A stretch of 15,934 nucleotides of DNA from Gammaproteobacteria bacterium UBA4475 (GCA_002389265.1 DGOD01000274.1:630-16563); one strand, 5' to 3'; shown: positions 1-7,935, numbered from the stretch's first letter. The notes: a model not told the origin generated them from the letters alone. Numbers and translations are program-made.

Positions 1-378
1 CCCCAGGCTGATGTGGTGGTACTTGCCTGCGCCTTAACGGAACAAACCCGGCACCTATTCGATGCCAAGATGCTCAGATTGATGAAACCCACCAGCGTGC
101 TGGTAAATATTGCCCGCGGTGGCGTGGTGGATGAGCCGGCCCTGATACAGGTGCTCGATGAAGGTTTGATTGATCATGCGGTGCTTGATGTCTTCGAGGT
201 TGAACCCTTACCTGGCGACAGTCCCTTATGGCAGCACCCCCGGGTCATGCTAACGCCCCACTCTAGTAATCGTGGCAATGGTACAGGCCACCGTGGTCAA
301 TTGCTGTTTTTAGCCAATCTGACCGCATTCCTCGACAACAAACCCCTGAAAAATGCGGTTACTGAGAACAGTTTTTAG
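1..378 (+). CDS. D-2-hydroxyacid dehydrogenase, C-terminal part (5' end outside window)
   Basis: This is the last 125 codons of an NAD(P)-dependent D-isomer-specific 2-hydroxyacid dehydrogenase, read in frame 1 from the window edge. Family enzymes reversibly reduce 2-oxoacids to D-2-hydroxyacids in the cytoplasm. All three catalytic residues of the family are visible: Arg in NIARGGVVDE (partial residue 39), Glu in DVFEVEPLP (68) and His in TPHSS (87). The Rossmann GxGxxG motif and the first half of the protein lie upstream of the window. The dehydrogenase core continues to the end, followed by a short tail, so the gene looks intact. An ATG at position 13 is internal, because coding similarity runs back to base 1. 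It is convergent with the aldo/keto reductase, with 35 nt between the stops. The exact substrate (glycerate, lactate, phosphoglycerate or other) cannot be told from this piece. Confidence 0.9.
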   Translation, partial: PQADVVVLACALTEQTRHLFDAKMLRLMKPTSVLVNIARGGVVDEPALIQVLDEGLIDHAVLDVFEVEPLPGDSPLWQHPRVMLTPHSSNRGNGTGHRGQLLFLANLTAFLDNKPLKNAVTENSF

Positions 379-413
379 ATCGCGCCAGACCCATGGTTAC
401 TGACCGATATCAA

Positions 414-1430
414 CTATCCCATCGGATAGCGAATCTCGGTCGTGACCTTATCAATCTCAGTCATGACCTCGGCACTCAAAACAACCTCGGCCGCGGCAAA
501 AATATCATCCAATTGATCAACCCGAGTGGCACCGACAATGGTGGAGGCGACAAAATCATGTTGCTTGCTCCAGGCCGTTGCCAGAGTCACCGGCGCCAGA
601 CCGGCTCGCTGGGCAATGTCCATAAAACGTGCAGTTGAGGCTAAGGTTTTGGCGTTAATGAATCGGCCTGCCATGGCCGCCTGGCGGCCACCCATCGCGA
701 GATACTTGGAAAACCGCGCCCCTTCGGGTCGTTGTTCTTCGAGATACTTACCAGACAGGACACCACCCGCAAGCGGTGAATAGGGTATCAGGCTGACATT
801 TTCCTGCCTGCAGGCCTGGGCCAACTCATCTTCAAATCGGCGATTATTAAGGCTGAAATTATTCTGGATAGTTTCATAGCGCGCATAACCGTGCATCTCC
901 GACACCATCAAGCTCTTAGTCAAACCCCAGGTGGTTTCATTGCTGCAACCTAGCACACGAACCTTACCGGACTGTACCAACTCGTCCAGCGCCGCCATGA
1001 CCTCATCGTAGGCTACACCATGATCTGGCCAATGGGTCTGATACAAGTCCACGTAATCCGTTTGCAGCCGCCGCAGGCTGGTCTCTATGGCTTTGATGAT
1101 ATTGTGCCGATCGAGGGCGGTCTTGCCATCTCGAACAGCCGCTTTGAGCCAGCCATGACTTGGGCCAGAGACTTTTGTGGCGATGATCAGCGAGTCTCGG
1201 GATTTTGTTTTCATCCACCGACCGACGATGTCTTCGGTCAGACCTGCCAACTTACTATCTGGCGGCACAGGATAATTTTCAGCTGTGTCATAGAAATCGA
1301 TACCTGCATCATAGGAGCGATCGAGGATTTCAAACGCCGTCTTTTCATCTGCTCCAGTACCGAAAGTCATGGTCCCCATACAGATATCTGATACGACAAC
1401 CGCACTGCGGCCTAATCGATTGGTCTTCAT
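414..1430 (-). CDS. Aldo/keto reductase, Tas-like
   Basis: This 338-residue NADP(H)-dependent aldo/keto reductase has a cytoplasmic TIM-barrel fold. The catalytic tetrad is visible as Asp48 (YDTAENY), Tyr53, Lys86 (IATKVSGPS) and His133 (QTHWP). The strings ENYPVPP, VSGPS, ALDRHNI, LQTDYVDLYQ and CSNET closely match remembered E. coli Tas, so it belongs to that subgroup and not to the shorter 2,5-diketogluconate reductases. The nucleotide-binding end is recognisable in FVASTIVGATRVDQL. The start at 1430 was chosen because family similarity begins at MKTNRLG and a good ribosome site (AGGTGAG) lies about 8 nt upstream. A longer frame to 1490 adds 20 residues with no family match. It is divergent from the phosphomannomutase across 140 nt. 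The physiological substrate is unknown; Tas itself was only linked to tyrosine auxotrophy suppression. Confidence 0.93.
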   Translation of the reverse strand: MKTNRLGRSAVVVSDICMGTMTFGTGADEKTAFEILDRSYDAGIDFYDTAENYPVPPDSKLAGLTEDIVGRWMKTKSRDSLIIATKVSGPSHGWLKAAVRDGKTALDRHNIIKAIETSLRRLQTDYVDLYQTHWPDHGVAYDEVMAALDELVQSGKVRVLGCSNETTWGLTKSLMVSEMHGYARYETIQNNFSLNNRRFEDELAQACRQENVSLIPYSPLAGGVLSGKYLEEQRPEGARFSKYLAMGGRQAAMAGRFINAKTLASTARFMDIAQRAGLAPVTLATAWSKQHDFVASTIVGATRVDQLDDIFAAAEVVLSAEVMTEIDKVTTEIRYPMG

Positions 1431-1570
1431 GATGTTTCTCACCTGAGTATTGATTAATGAAAGGCGTTCCGCGTGCCCGCAGGATAACAAGCATCAGCCC
1501 ATCTGGAAAGTCGTCCGCCAAGCCTAGGACACAGGCTGACAAACTGACCAGCTGTGGTAGTATCCCTACC

Positions 1571-2968
1571 ATGAAGCACACCCTCACGGCATTTCGACTT
1601 GGCGATATCCGCGGCATTTTCCCAACGGAAATTGATGACGCCTTTGCGCTGGCATTTGCCCATGGCGTCGCTCACCACTTCAAACTCAAAGGCACTGTTG
1701 CGGTGGGTCGTGACATGCGTGATTCGAGCCCGGGACTCCAACAATCTCTGATCAAAGGATTATTGGCATCTGGCGTCGATGTCGTCGATCTGGGTTTATG
1801 TGCCACCGAGCTTGGCTATTTTGCCTCTTCACTGCCGGGTATTGCCGCCGCTATCGTCGTCACAGCCAGCCATAATCCAGCTGCATTTAATGGCTTTAAG
1901 CTGGTGCTGAAAAATGGCAAGGCGGTCACCTTTGATGATGGCCTCGACAGCGTCATGGCGCTGATGTTGTCCGGGCACACCAACCATGGCAAATCTGGCA
2001 CCATGCTCGAACGCGATGTTCACCAAGATTATGTGGCCTACCTCCTACAACAATTCCAGCCAGCCCTCTTGACTAGCGGTCTGATCGCGCTCAACGGCTT
2101 AAATGGCACCGCCGCGACCCTGGCGCATGATATTGCCCACGGGTTCAAACTGCCCGTCGAGTGGGTTCGACGCCTTCCCGGACCAATACCCGACTGCGGC
2201 GCAGATCCCTCTCAGCCTCTGCTCATTGCTGAGATGACTCACTTTATGCAATCAGGAAAATTCGCCCTGGGTGTCGCCTGGGATGGTGACTGCGACCGCT
2301 GTGTATTTTTCGACGGTAGCGGCAAACTGGTACCAACCTATTATGTGGTCGGCATTCTGGCAGAGCACTACCTGAAAGCTTATCCCGGTGCCGCCATCGT
2401 TTACGATTCAAAACTCTGCATGAATACTCTCGACATCATCCAGCGGCTCAAGGGTAAGGCCATTCGCTCTGAGACTGGCCATGCTTTTATGAAACAACAT
2501 ATGCGAAAAAACCAAGCGGTTTATGGCGGCGAGCTATCGTCCCACCACTATTTTGGCGCATTTAATGGTTGCGATTCAGGCATGATAGCCTGGTTGAAGA
2601 TGATCCAGATCCTTGCTGAGACCGATCAAACGCTGGCTGAGATTGTCGAGCAAGCCAGGGCCAACGTGTGCTCGACCACAGAGCTCAACTTGACGTTGGG
2701 TGACACCAAGGCCGCGCTAGAGCATATACTCAATTGCTATGGACGCCAGGCTCTGGGCGTGGACTTCTTTGACGGTTTAAGCTTCGAGATGCCCGGGCAC
2801 TGGCGATTCACACTGCGCCCTTCCAAAACAGAACCCTTGGTACGCCTTAACCTTGAGGCTCGCGGTAATGCCGATGAGCTGATCAACGAGGGCGTCAAGC
2901 TCCTCGCTGAACTCTCCCACTTTCAAACGCCGGGCAGTGACTGGCCAGTAACACCGGTCATTCAGTAA
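1571..2968 (+). CDS. manB: Phosphomannomutase (ManB/CpsG type)
   Basis: This 465-residue alpha-D-phosphohexomutase interconverts mannose-6-phosphate and mannose-1-phosphate, feeding GDP-mannose and surface polysaccharide synthesis. The four domains are marked in order by the phosphoserine loop VVTASHNPAAFNG (Ser100), the metal loop WDGDCDRC (Asp238, Asp240, Asp242), the sugar-specificity loop GGELSSHHYF (319-328) and the phosphate-binding loop RPSKTEPLVR (416-425). The HHYF following the specificity loop and a non-Gly residue inside DGDxDR point to the CpsG/ManB branch, not AlgC/PGM or GlmM. Length is normal for the family. The start is placed where family similarity begins (MKHTLTAFRLGDIRG). 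No convincing Shine-Dalgarno sequence precedes it, and an in-frame ATG at 1457 adds 38 unrelated residues. Its 3' end overlaps the convergent ATP-grasp gene by 11 nt. Some phosphoglucomutase activity cannot be excluded. Confidence 0.92.
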   Translation: MKHTLTAFRLGDIRGIFPTEIDDAFALAFAHGVAHHFKLKGTVAVGRDMRDSSPGLQQSLIKGLLASGVDVVDLGLCATELGYFASSLPGIAAAIVVTASHNPAAFNGFKLVLKNGKAVTFDDGLDSVMALMLSGHTNHGKSGTMLERDVHQDYVAYLLQQFQPALLTSGLIALNGLNGTAATLAHDIAHGFKLPVEWVRRLPGPIPDCGADPSQPLLIAEMTHFMQSGKFALGVAWDGDCDRCVFFDGSGKLVPTYYVVGILAEHYLKAYPGAAIVYDSKLCMNTLDIIQRLKGKAIRSETGHAFMKQHMRKNQAVYGGELSSHHYFGAFNGCDSGMIAWLKMIQILAETDQTLAEIVEQARANVCSTTELNLTLGDTKAALEHILNCYGRQALGVDFFDGLSFEMPGHWRFTLRPSKTEPLVRLNLEARGNADELINEGVKLLAELSHFQTPGSDWPVTPVIQ

Positions 2969-3851
2969 GCTTTTTGATCGCGTAGTCGGTGAACAAGTCG
3001 GGAGCATCGATCCCTGAGCTTTCATACAAACCGTTGTAGCTACCAAAAGCTGACACCTCAAACACCACCGGCCCTACCTCCTTAGTCACAGCGATATCAA
3101 CGCTGGTAAAATCTAGTCCGAAGGGTGCCTGCGCTCGAGTGGCCAGATCAATCAGCTCAGCAGATGGGGTAAACGCTTCATACTTGCCGCCTTCCCGTGT
3201 GGTGGTGTGCCAGGTAGAACCGTCACCCACCCGTGCATAGGCCCCTATGTACTCGCCACCCATAAAGACCAGACCATAATCGGTACCTGACAAGTCATAG
3301 TGTTTTTGTAGGTAGATAATCTTCTCACCACGCTGCTGTAATTCGTTGAAATGCTGCCGTGCTAGCGCCCCATCATGAAGGAGCTCCATGCCCCTAGCCT
3401 TCGTGCTGTAAAGTGGCTTTAAGATCGCCGGGCCCTGAGACTCGACCCAACTGACCGCAGCATCAGTATCCTCGGTGACAAAGGTTGGCGGCATGGGAAT
3501 CGAATTGTCCAGCAACCGCAGGGTACAACCCAGCCGACTGATCATTCGCCGAATCATCGCCGGCGAAGAAAAAAACCGGACGCCGCGACGTTCCAGTAAC
3601 TCAAGTAACTCAAGCTGATCCAACAAGTTCGCAGAGTAATCTTTGCCCATTTTTTTGATAATAAACCCATCAAATTCATTGAGATTCTGCTGCTTTGAAT
3701 ACACGTCGCCAGACGCCAGGTCGTATGATATTTCATTCAACTGGACAATCTTGCCGCCGGCACCCTTGCGCGCGAGACTCGCACTAAGCGCCTCTGTCGA
3801 CCAGGCCCCGGCTATTCCTATTACTCCAATATTCAAACGGCTTAACTCCAT
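2958..3851 (-). CDS. ATP-grasp family protein, GAK-system-like
   Basis: This is a 297-residue ATP-grasp protein with RimK/glutathione-synthase-like organisation. It has an N-terminal pre-grasp Rossmann-like domain (about 1-100, starting NIGVIGIAGAWSTE), a central lid with the ATP-binding lysine in AILKPLYSTKARGM (Lys145), and a C-terminal grasp with the adenine-hinge-like IYLQKHYD (179-186), Asp252 (SVDIAV) and Glu265 (VVFEVSAFGS). In RimK-like ligases the last metal motif is usually ExN; here it reads EVS. ATP-grasp enzymes usually join a carboxylate to an amine or thiol through an acylphosphate, and no substrate can be inferred here. The strings IKKMG, RLGCTLRL, PMPPT and FEVSAFG recall the GAK ('GRASP And Kinase') ATP-grasp family from memory only. 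The start ATG overlaps the stop of the upstream kinase gene (TGATG), suggesting translational coupling. The 3' end overlaps the phosphomannomutase on the other strand. Confidence 0.85.
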   Translation of the reverse strand: MELSRLNIGVIGIAGAWSTEALSASLARKGAGGKIVQLNEISYDLASGDVYSKQQNLNEFDGFIIKKMGKDYSANLLDQLELLELLERRGVRFFSSPAMIRRMISRLGCTLRLLDNSIPMPPTFVTEDTDAAVSWVESQGPAILKPLYSTKARGMELLHDGALARQHFNELQQRGEKIIYLQKHYDLSGTDYGLVFMGGEYIGAYARVGDGSTWHTTTREGGKYEAFTPSAELIDLATRAQAPFGLDFTSVDIAVTKEVGPVVFEVSAFGSYNGLYESSGIDAPDLFTDYAIKKLTE

Positions 3852-5467
3852 CAGCGATACAGAAAATATTCTGGGTTGATTTTAAATCGATTGAGCTTGC
3901 CTTCATGGGTCTTGAGATCATCAAAGATCAACTTCGCAAGATCGATCAACTCCGCTGAGAATTTTTTATCAAACACAAATCGAGTCGACGTGATCAGTGA
4001 CCTGAAAAGGCCAAGTGCCAGTCTGGCCTGAAACATCTTATCTTTCTGCCGTACGGCATAACTGGCTGCACACTCGTACATCCGCTGATTGGCCATATTC
4101 AGTCGCTGGCGAACCTCGGAACTGAACAGGGGCACCCTCAAATTAGAGATCAAGAATACCGAGACGTCCTGTACATAATCCCCATAGCCACTACGATGGA
4201 CATCGACATAGTACATTTGCTGCTGATCAAACTGGAAAATAATATTGTCCGCATTAAAGTCCCCATGAATCAGCGTACTGAATGGTGCCGGCAGTTGTCG
4301 CTCTATTTTCCTGGCCTCTTTGATCATCAAATCCAGCCCATGGCTTGCCTCAAACAGACCTGGGTGCACCGACTGAATATCACTTTTTCGACTCAGTAAT
4401 TGCGTCACATAGTCCGATTTGACAACCTTGCTCTTATGGCTTTTCTTCCAGACCTGCATCTGCTGTTTGGTCAACATCTCCATCGCTTGATCGAGTCTGC
4501 TGCCGCCATTGATCAAAATTTTAAGCAGATCGTCACCTTCGATATATTCCAGCAACATGGTGGCGCTATTCTTTTTGGCTTCATGCCAGACGATCTTCGG
4601 CGTCAGTCCCGGGAATTTTTCCTGCCATAACGCTAAACCCCTGGCCTCATCCTCAATCTTGTCAGCCACACCTTCTTTATAAAAAAGGGATTGCTCCACT
4701 GATTCAGCGGAAGTCAGCGAAATTCTCGCAACCCGGCAACCAGAACGGGTATTCATAATGGGCGTAAAATGAATATTACTGTCATTGATATTAATATTTT
4801 GTGACGCGAGACCTTTCTGCAAATTTCTAAATTGCAGAATACCCAACTGCTCACCCAAACGAATATCCAAGATCGCTTCGCCAATATTGAGAAAACTATC
4901 TCCTACCCGCTCGAGATATTGCGCGATCGCCAGCAGCGTCAGTAAATCATCGACCTTACTCGGCTGACGGAGTTTTGCTCGAATCAGAGCAGCTGTTTCA
5001 TTGTAGTAATCATCCAGCACCTGTTCGTAGTCGCAGATGGTCTGTGCCAGCTCCAGATTATTCTCAGACAGAGCCGGATAGATGGCATCGATGGCTTTAT
5101 AAATAACCTGGTAATAGCGCTTGATATCAAATTCAAGAAATTCTTCAGGTTCCTTAACGTGACTCATCTGATTCGCAATACTGATAAAGAAATCGGCACA
5201 ACGTTCAAGATTGACGGCAATGGTGATAATCGCCCTGAAATGATTAATCTGGCCTTCTTCTTCTCGGTGAATATTGAAGTAGCATTTGCTCTCAAGGGTG
5301 TCCTTCAGGTTGTCAATGAAGTGTTCCCGAACGTTAATTTTCTTGATCTTCGCTGGCGAAGGCTTATCAACAACAGAAGCAGACGCGCGCGCCTGTTTTT
5401 TGACTTCCAAAATCAAAAATCGTAAATCGATATTCAAACCTTCATCAATCGGCATCAGCAAATCCAT
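3851..5467 (-). CDS. PhoU-like domain fused to APH-fold (aminoglycoside phosphotransferase-like) kinase
   Basis: This 538-residue protein combines two domains. The N-terminal part (about 45-215) is helical and PhoU-like, with two copies of the E/RxxD-type signature: NLERCADFFISIAN (86-99) and YLERVGDSFLNIGE (184-197), each matching the LERIGD helix of PhoU. The C-terminal part (about 240-510) is a small-molecule/protein kinase-like APH domain. Lys264 (FYKEG) is the likely beta-3 lysine, HGDFNADN (401-408) is the catalytic loop, and Asp422 (YVDVHRSGYGD) is the metal-binding equivalent of DFG. A brief linker joins the domains. All core kinase residues are present, so it is probably active on an unknown substrate. 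No pst or pho genes are nearby. It lies 55 nt after the metallophosphatase and overlaps the ATP-grasp start. No strong ribosome site precedes 5467; an ATG at 5455 is an alternative start. Confidence 0.85.
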   Translation of the reverse strand: MDLLMPIDEGLNIDLRFLILEVKKQARASASVVDKPSPAKIKKINVREHFIDNLKDTLESKCYFNIHREEEGQINHFRAIITIAVNLERCADFFISIANQMSHVKEPEEFLEFDIKRYYQVIYKAIDAIYPALSENNLELAQTICDYEQVLDDYYNETAALIRAKLRQPSKVDDLLTLLAIAQYLERVGDSFLNIGEAILDIRLGEQLGILQFRNLQKGLASQNININDSNIHFTPIMNTRSGCRVARISLTSAESVEQSLFYKEGVADKIEDEARGLALWQEKFPGLTPKIVWHEAKKNSATMLLEYIEGDDLLKILINGGSRLDQAMEMLTKQQMQVWKKSHKSKVVKSDYVTQLLSRKSDIQSVHPGLFEASHGLDLMIKEARKIERQLPAPFSTLIHGDFNADNIIFQFDQQQMYYVDVHRSGYGDYVQDVSVFLISNLRVPLFSSEVRQRLNMANQRMYECAASYAVRQKDKMFQARLALGLFRSLITSTRFVFDKKFSAELIDLAKLIFDDLKTHEGKLNRFKINPEYFLYR

Positions 5468-5522
5468 GTTTGGGTCTATGAGAGTGAGAGCAACCGCAAT
5501 TCTTTATGTTTCGCTAACGAGC

Positions 5523-6857
5523 TTACCCGTCAGGGCTAAATTGTTTGATAAATGGGTAATCCGTACTGATACCTTGCACAGTTCCGTTGCGACAAAATTT
5601 TACCACCGCGCCACCCGGGCCAACCAGACCTTCCTTGGCGCGCGTGTGACAATCCACTGACGCGTCACACTCGAAGTTAAGCATGCCCTTGCGAATCACC
5701 ATACGCTGGCCTTGCAAGATGTTCTTGTGACCGTGAACAATAGCGTAAATGCCGGCACGATGGAGGTCATCAACACCCTCATCTGAAAAATCAAAGTCGA
5801 TGGTTCGATACTTGGTTCGAAACACGTTGCCTAAAGCTCCGTGATAGAGTGCGAATGGATCCGTTTTGAGTAACGCGCGAAACGCCTGATTGAGGTGTTC
5901 GACCCCATGCTCGCTCAGGGTTTTTGCGACAGTATCATCAACCCCGGCATGGACAAATAAATACGATCCCTCTCTGTGGGCTATTTGCATGCGCTCAAAG
6001 AACCAGGAAAACTCTCCGCCGGGCTCGACGAAAAGCCCACGAAACTTTACCAAAGCCGCCTGAACCTTGTGAATATCCAGACCAACTGCTGCCATCTGCA
6101 CCTTGAAGTCATCGGTCTTCTCGCGAATACGACTAAGCTCCTTGGCCAACCGCGAGGGTCGAATCCATGAGTTAGCAACCGTCGGGAAATTGTCATACCA
6201 ACTCTCGCTTGGGAACAAGCAAGCATAGATTCTAGCTTCTGTCGCTACCGCGTCCGGCGTCGCCCCCTCAGCTATCTGACCTTCGATGAAACCCCGATAG
6301 ATTTCGGCAAGGAACGGCACGGTTTTTTTGCCCATTCGCACAAACAAGTGATCGAACAGCGGATCCTTACTCTCTGCGTAATAGATACCCAGGTAAGTCC
6401 GTATATCATGGTTGCCCGCCAACAGAATCAGATCGGCGCCTTTGTCGATCAATTGCCTGATGACATTAAGTAGTCGCAGCGTCGCTGGCCCTTTATCGAA
6501 ACAATCACCACCTATAATAAAGCGCGCACACTGACCTTCGCTCGTCAATTCAAACTCGTTATCGCCATCGCCGGTCTTATGAATACCACCGGAGGCTAAC
6601 AAGGACAGAAAAAACGCATCAGTATCCGCATGGATATCACAAAAAAAATAGATCAATTGATCGCAGCTGACCCAGTCCTTGGCCGCAATGTATTGTTGAA
6701 CTGTGCTTGCAGCTGCATCGTCCTGAGCACGATTCTGGCCATCCTCCGGCTGGCGCAAGTCCGCACTCCGGGGCCAAGCCTGAGTTTGCGTCGGAAGATG
6801 CTGATATGACTCTCGACGAGCGGTTTGACCAGCCGAGTGCTGAAGTATGTCTTTCAC
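5523..6857 (-). CDS. PPP-family metallophosphatase
   Basis: This is a calcineurin-like (PPP-type) metallophosphatase with every metal and phosphate motif present. Numbering is from the GTG start: FFCDIHAD (DxH, 74-76), GGDCFDKGP (GDxxDxG, 117-123), LLAGNHDI (GNHD, 148-151), FVHAG (His303) and VHGHKN (375-378). It should hydrolyse a phosphomonoester, phosphoprotein or dinucleotide polyphosphate in the cytoplasm; no signal peptide is visible. About 150 residues lie between GNHD and His303, longer than in ApaH or simple protein phosphatases, and may form a specificity cap. The start is uncertain. GTG at 6857 gives 444 residues and has AAGG about 11 nt upstream. A GTG at 6965 adds 36 cysteine-rich residues without character. 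The first 60 or so residues are polar and Gln-rich, so the true start could be later. It is the promoter-proximal gene of the three-gene block. Confidence 0.82.
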   Translation of the reverse strand: MKDILQHSAGQTARRESYQHLPTQTQAWPRSADLRQPEDGQNRAQDDAAASTVQQYIAAKDWVSCDQLIYFFCDIHADTDAFFLSLLASGGIHKTGDGDNEFELTSEGQCARFIIGGDCFDKGPATLRLLNVIRQLIDKGADLILLAGNHDIRTYLGIYYAESKDPLFDHLFVRMGKKTVPFLAEIYRGFIEGQIAEGATPDAVATEARIYACLFPSESWYDNFPTVANSWIRPSRLAKELSRIREKTDDFKVQMAAVGLDIHKVQAALVKFRGLFVEPGGEFSWFFERMQIAHREGSYLFVHAGVDDTVAKTLSEHGVEHLNQAFRALLKTDPFALYHGALGNVFRTKYRTIDFDFSDEGVDDLHRAGIYAIVHGHKNILQGQRMVIRKGMLNFECDASVDCHTRAKEGLVGPGGAVVKFCRNGTVQGISTDYPFIKQFSPDG

Positions 6858-7242
6858 TGCTGTTCGCCTTACATTCCCGTCTAATCCACTGGCCCAATAC
6901 AGCCGGCAACGGATATCTATATTGTTCGCCAAACACCCGCAACAAGCGCGAATTTGCGCCAGCACGGTTGTGCGTTCTCAGCTTCTGACAGAAGCAACAA
7001 AATCAGCAGCCCGGGTCGAGCGCCTATTGCTCATCTTACAGAATCAGAGATCAAGAGCACACCACTGCGGCAGGCGGTCAACGCCACTGCTAATTGCCTT
7101 ATGAGCAAGAATAGACAGGCTCTTCACCTGACGCTGTGGTTCATTCTCACAGAGCCTATCTGTGATCCCTTTTTCGGCCCAGCACAAAGTGCCACCCATC
7201 TCATCCCACACCTGGCAAAGATCGACGCAGCGGGTCGAAGCC
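6858..7242. other. Non-coding gap of about 385 nt upstream of the metallophosphatase block
   Basis: No gene with recognisable family features was found between the ung stop and the metallophosphatase start. The gap should hold the promoter and 5' leader of the minus-strand phosphatase/kinase/ATP-grasp block, but no convincing -35/-10 pair was identified. It contains one 7-bp inverted repeat (listed separately) and a small GGCG/CGCC hairpin near 7075-7087. A 76-codon minus-strand frame (ATG at 7274, stop at 7044) with several cysteines covers part of it. That frame overlaps the ung 3' end and has no recognised homologue. Confidence 0.5.
7147..7165. repeat. Perfect 7-bp inverted repeat
   Basis: TCACAGA at 7147-7153 and TCTGTGA at 7159-7165 are exact reverse complements around a 5-nt loop. 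On the plus strand the repeat is followed by ATCCCTTTTT, which resembles a terminator, but no plus-strand gene ends here. On the minus strand, which carries the ung transcript, no T-run follows. It could be a stem-loop in the ung 3' untranslated region or an operator for the downstream block. Confidence 0.4.
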
Positions 7243-7935
7243 TCAATGAGTACTCCAATCGATAGGGCTTTCATGTTGGGCTCGCAAGTAAGTATTACAT
7301 TGAGAGAAATGCCGACAACCAAAAAAGCCACGGTGCGATGACAGCGGCGAGGGGTGTGGCGCTTCCAGAACCAGGTGTTTGGTTCGATCAATCATCGCCC
7401 CCTTCTTCTGTGCATAATTGCCCCACAACATAAAGACACAATGCTCGCGTTGCTGCGACACCACCTCTATCACTTTGTCAGTAAATTGCTCCCAGCCTTT
7501 GCCCTGATGCGCACCTGCCTGGCCCTGTTCCACGGTAAGCACGGCATTGAGTAACAAAACACCCTGCTGCGCCCAAGATAAGAGACACCCCGACGGGAAC
7601 TGGTCTTTTGATAGATCCAGGTCCGCTTGAATTTCTTTAATCACGTTCATCAACGACGGCGGTATCCTCACCCCCGGCGGCACTGAGAAGCACAATCCAT
7701 GAGCCTGGCCCGGACCATGATAAGGATCCTGACCGAGGATAACGACCTTGACCCGATTTAACGGGGTAGAATTCAGCGCCTTAAAATAATGCCCACCCGC
7801 CGGATAGATCACCTTACCTGCGCTCTTCTGCGCCAACAAAAAGTCTTTCAATGCCAGCATATACGGCTTGTCGAATTCACCTTCCAGGTGGGCAAGCCAG
7901 CTGGCGTCGAGTTTCACAGCATTCGAATTACTCAT
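7243..7935 (-). CDS. ung: Uracil-DNA glycosylase, family 1
   Basis: This 230-residue family-1 uracil-DNA glycosylase removes uracil from DNA by cleaving the N-glycosidic bond, which starts base excision repair. The water-activating loop [14 protein letters not shown] (Asp in QDPYH) and the DNA-intercalation loop [21 protein letters not shown] with its catalytic His are both complete. The uracil-pocket region LLLNAVLTV and the [11 protein letters not shown] segment also match the family. Length is normal. The ATG at 7935 is preceded by GGGAG at about 4-5 nt; a TTG 7 codons upstream (7956) is less likely. It is divergent from the pyroglutamyl-peptidase-like gene across 150 nt and stands alone on its strand before the 385-nt gap. 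Confidence 0.97.
   Translation of the reverse strand: MSNSNAVKLDASWLAHLEGEFDKPYMLALKDFLLAQKSAGKVIYPAGGHYFKALNSTPLNRVKVVILGQDPYHGPGQAHGLCFSVPPGVRIPPSLMNVIKEIQADLDLSKDQFPSGCLLSWAQQGVLLLNAVLTVEQGQAGAHQGKGWEQFTDKVIEVVSQQREHCVFMLWGNYAQKKGAMIDRTKHLVLEAPHPSPLSSHRGFFGCRHFSQCNTYLRAQHESPIDWSTH

Noticed and set aside
361..376. Small hairpin ACTG-AGAA-CAGT followed by a T-run at the end of the first gene
   Set aside because: A 4-bp stem with mixed pairs overlapping the stop codon is too weak to call as a terminator.
2238..2300. Cys inside the DGDCDR metal loop of the phosphomannomutase, first read as a damaged site
   Set aside because: The CpsG/ManB branch tolerates a non-Gly residue at this position (E. 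coli CpsG is remembered as DGDFDR), and all three Asp residues are kept.
3554..3879. Open frames on both strands inside the ATP-grasp gene
   Set aside because: They are shadows of a gene with clear ATP-grasp motifs and contain no family features.
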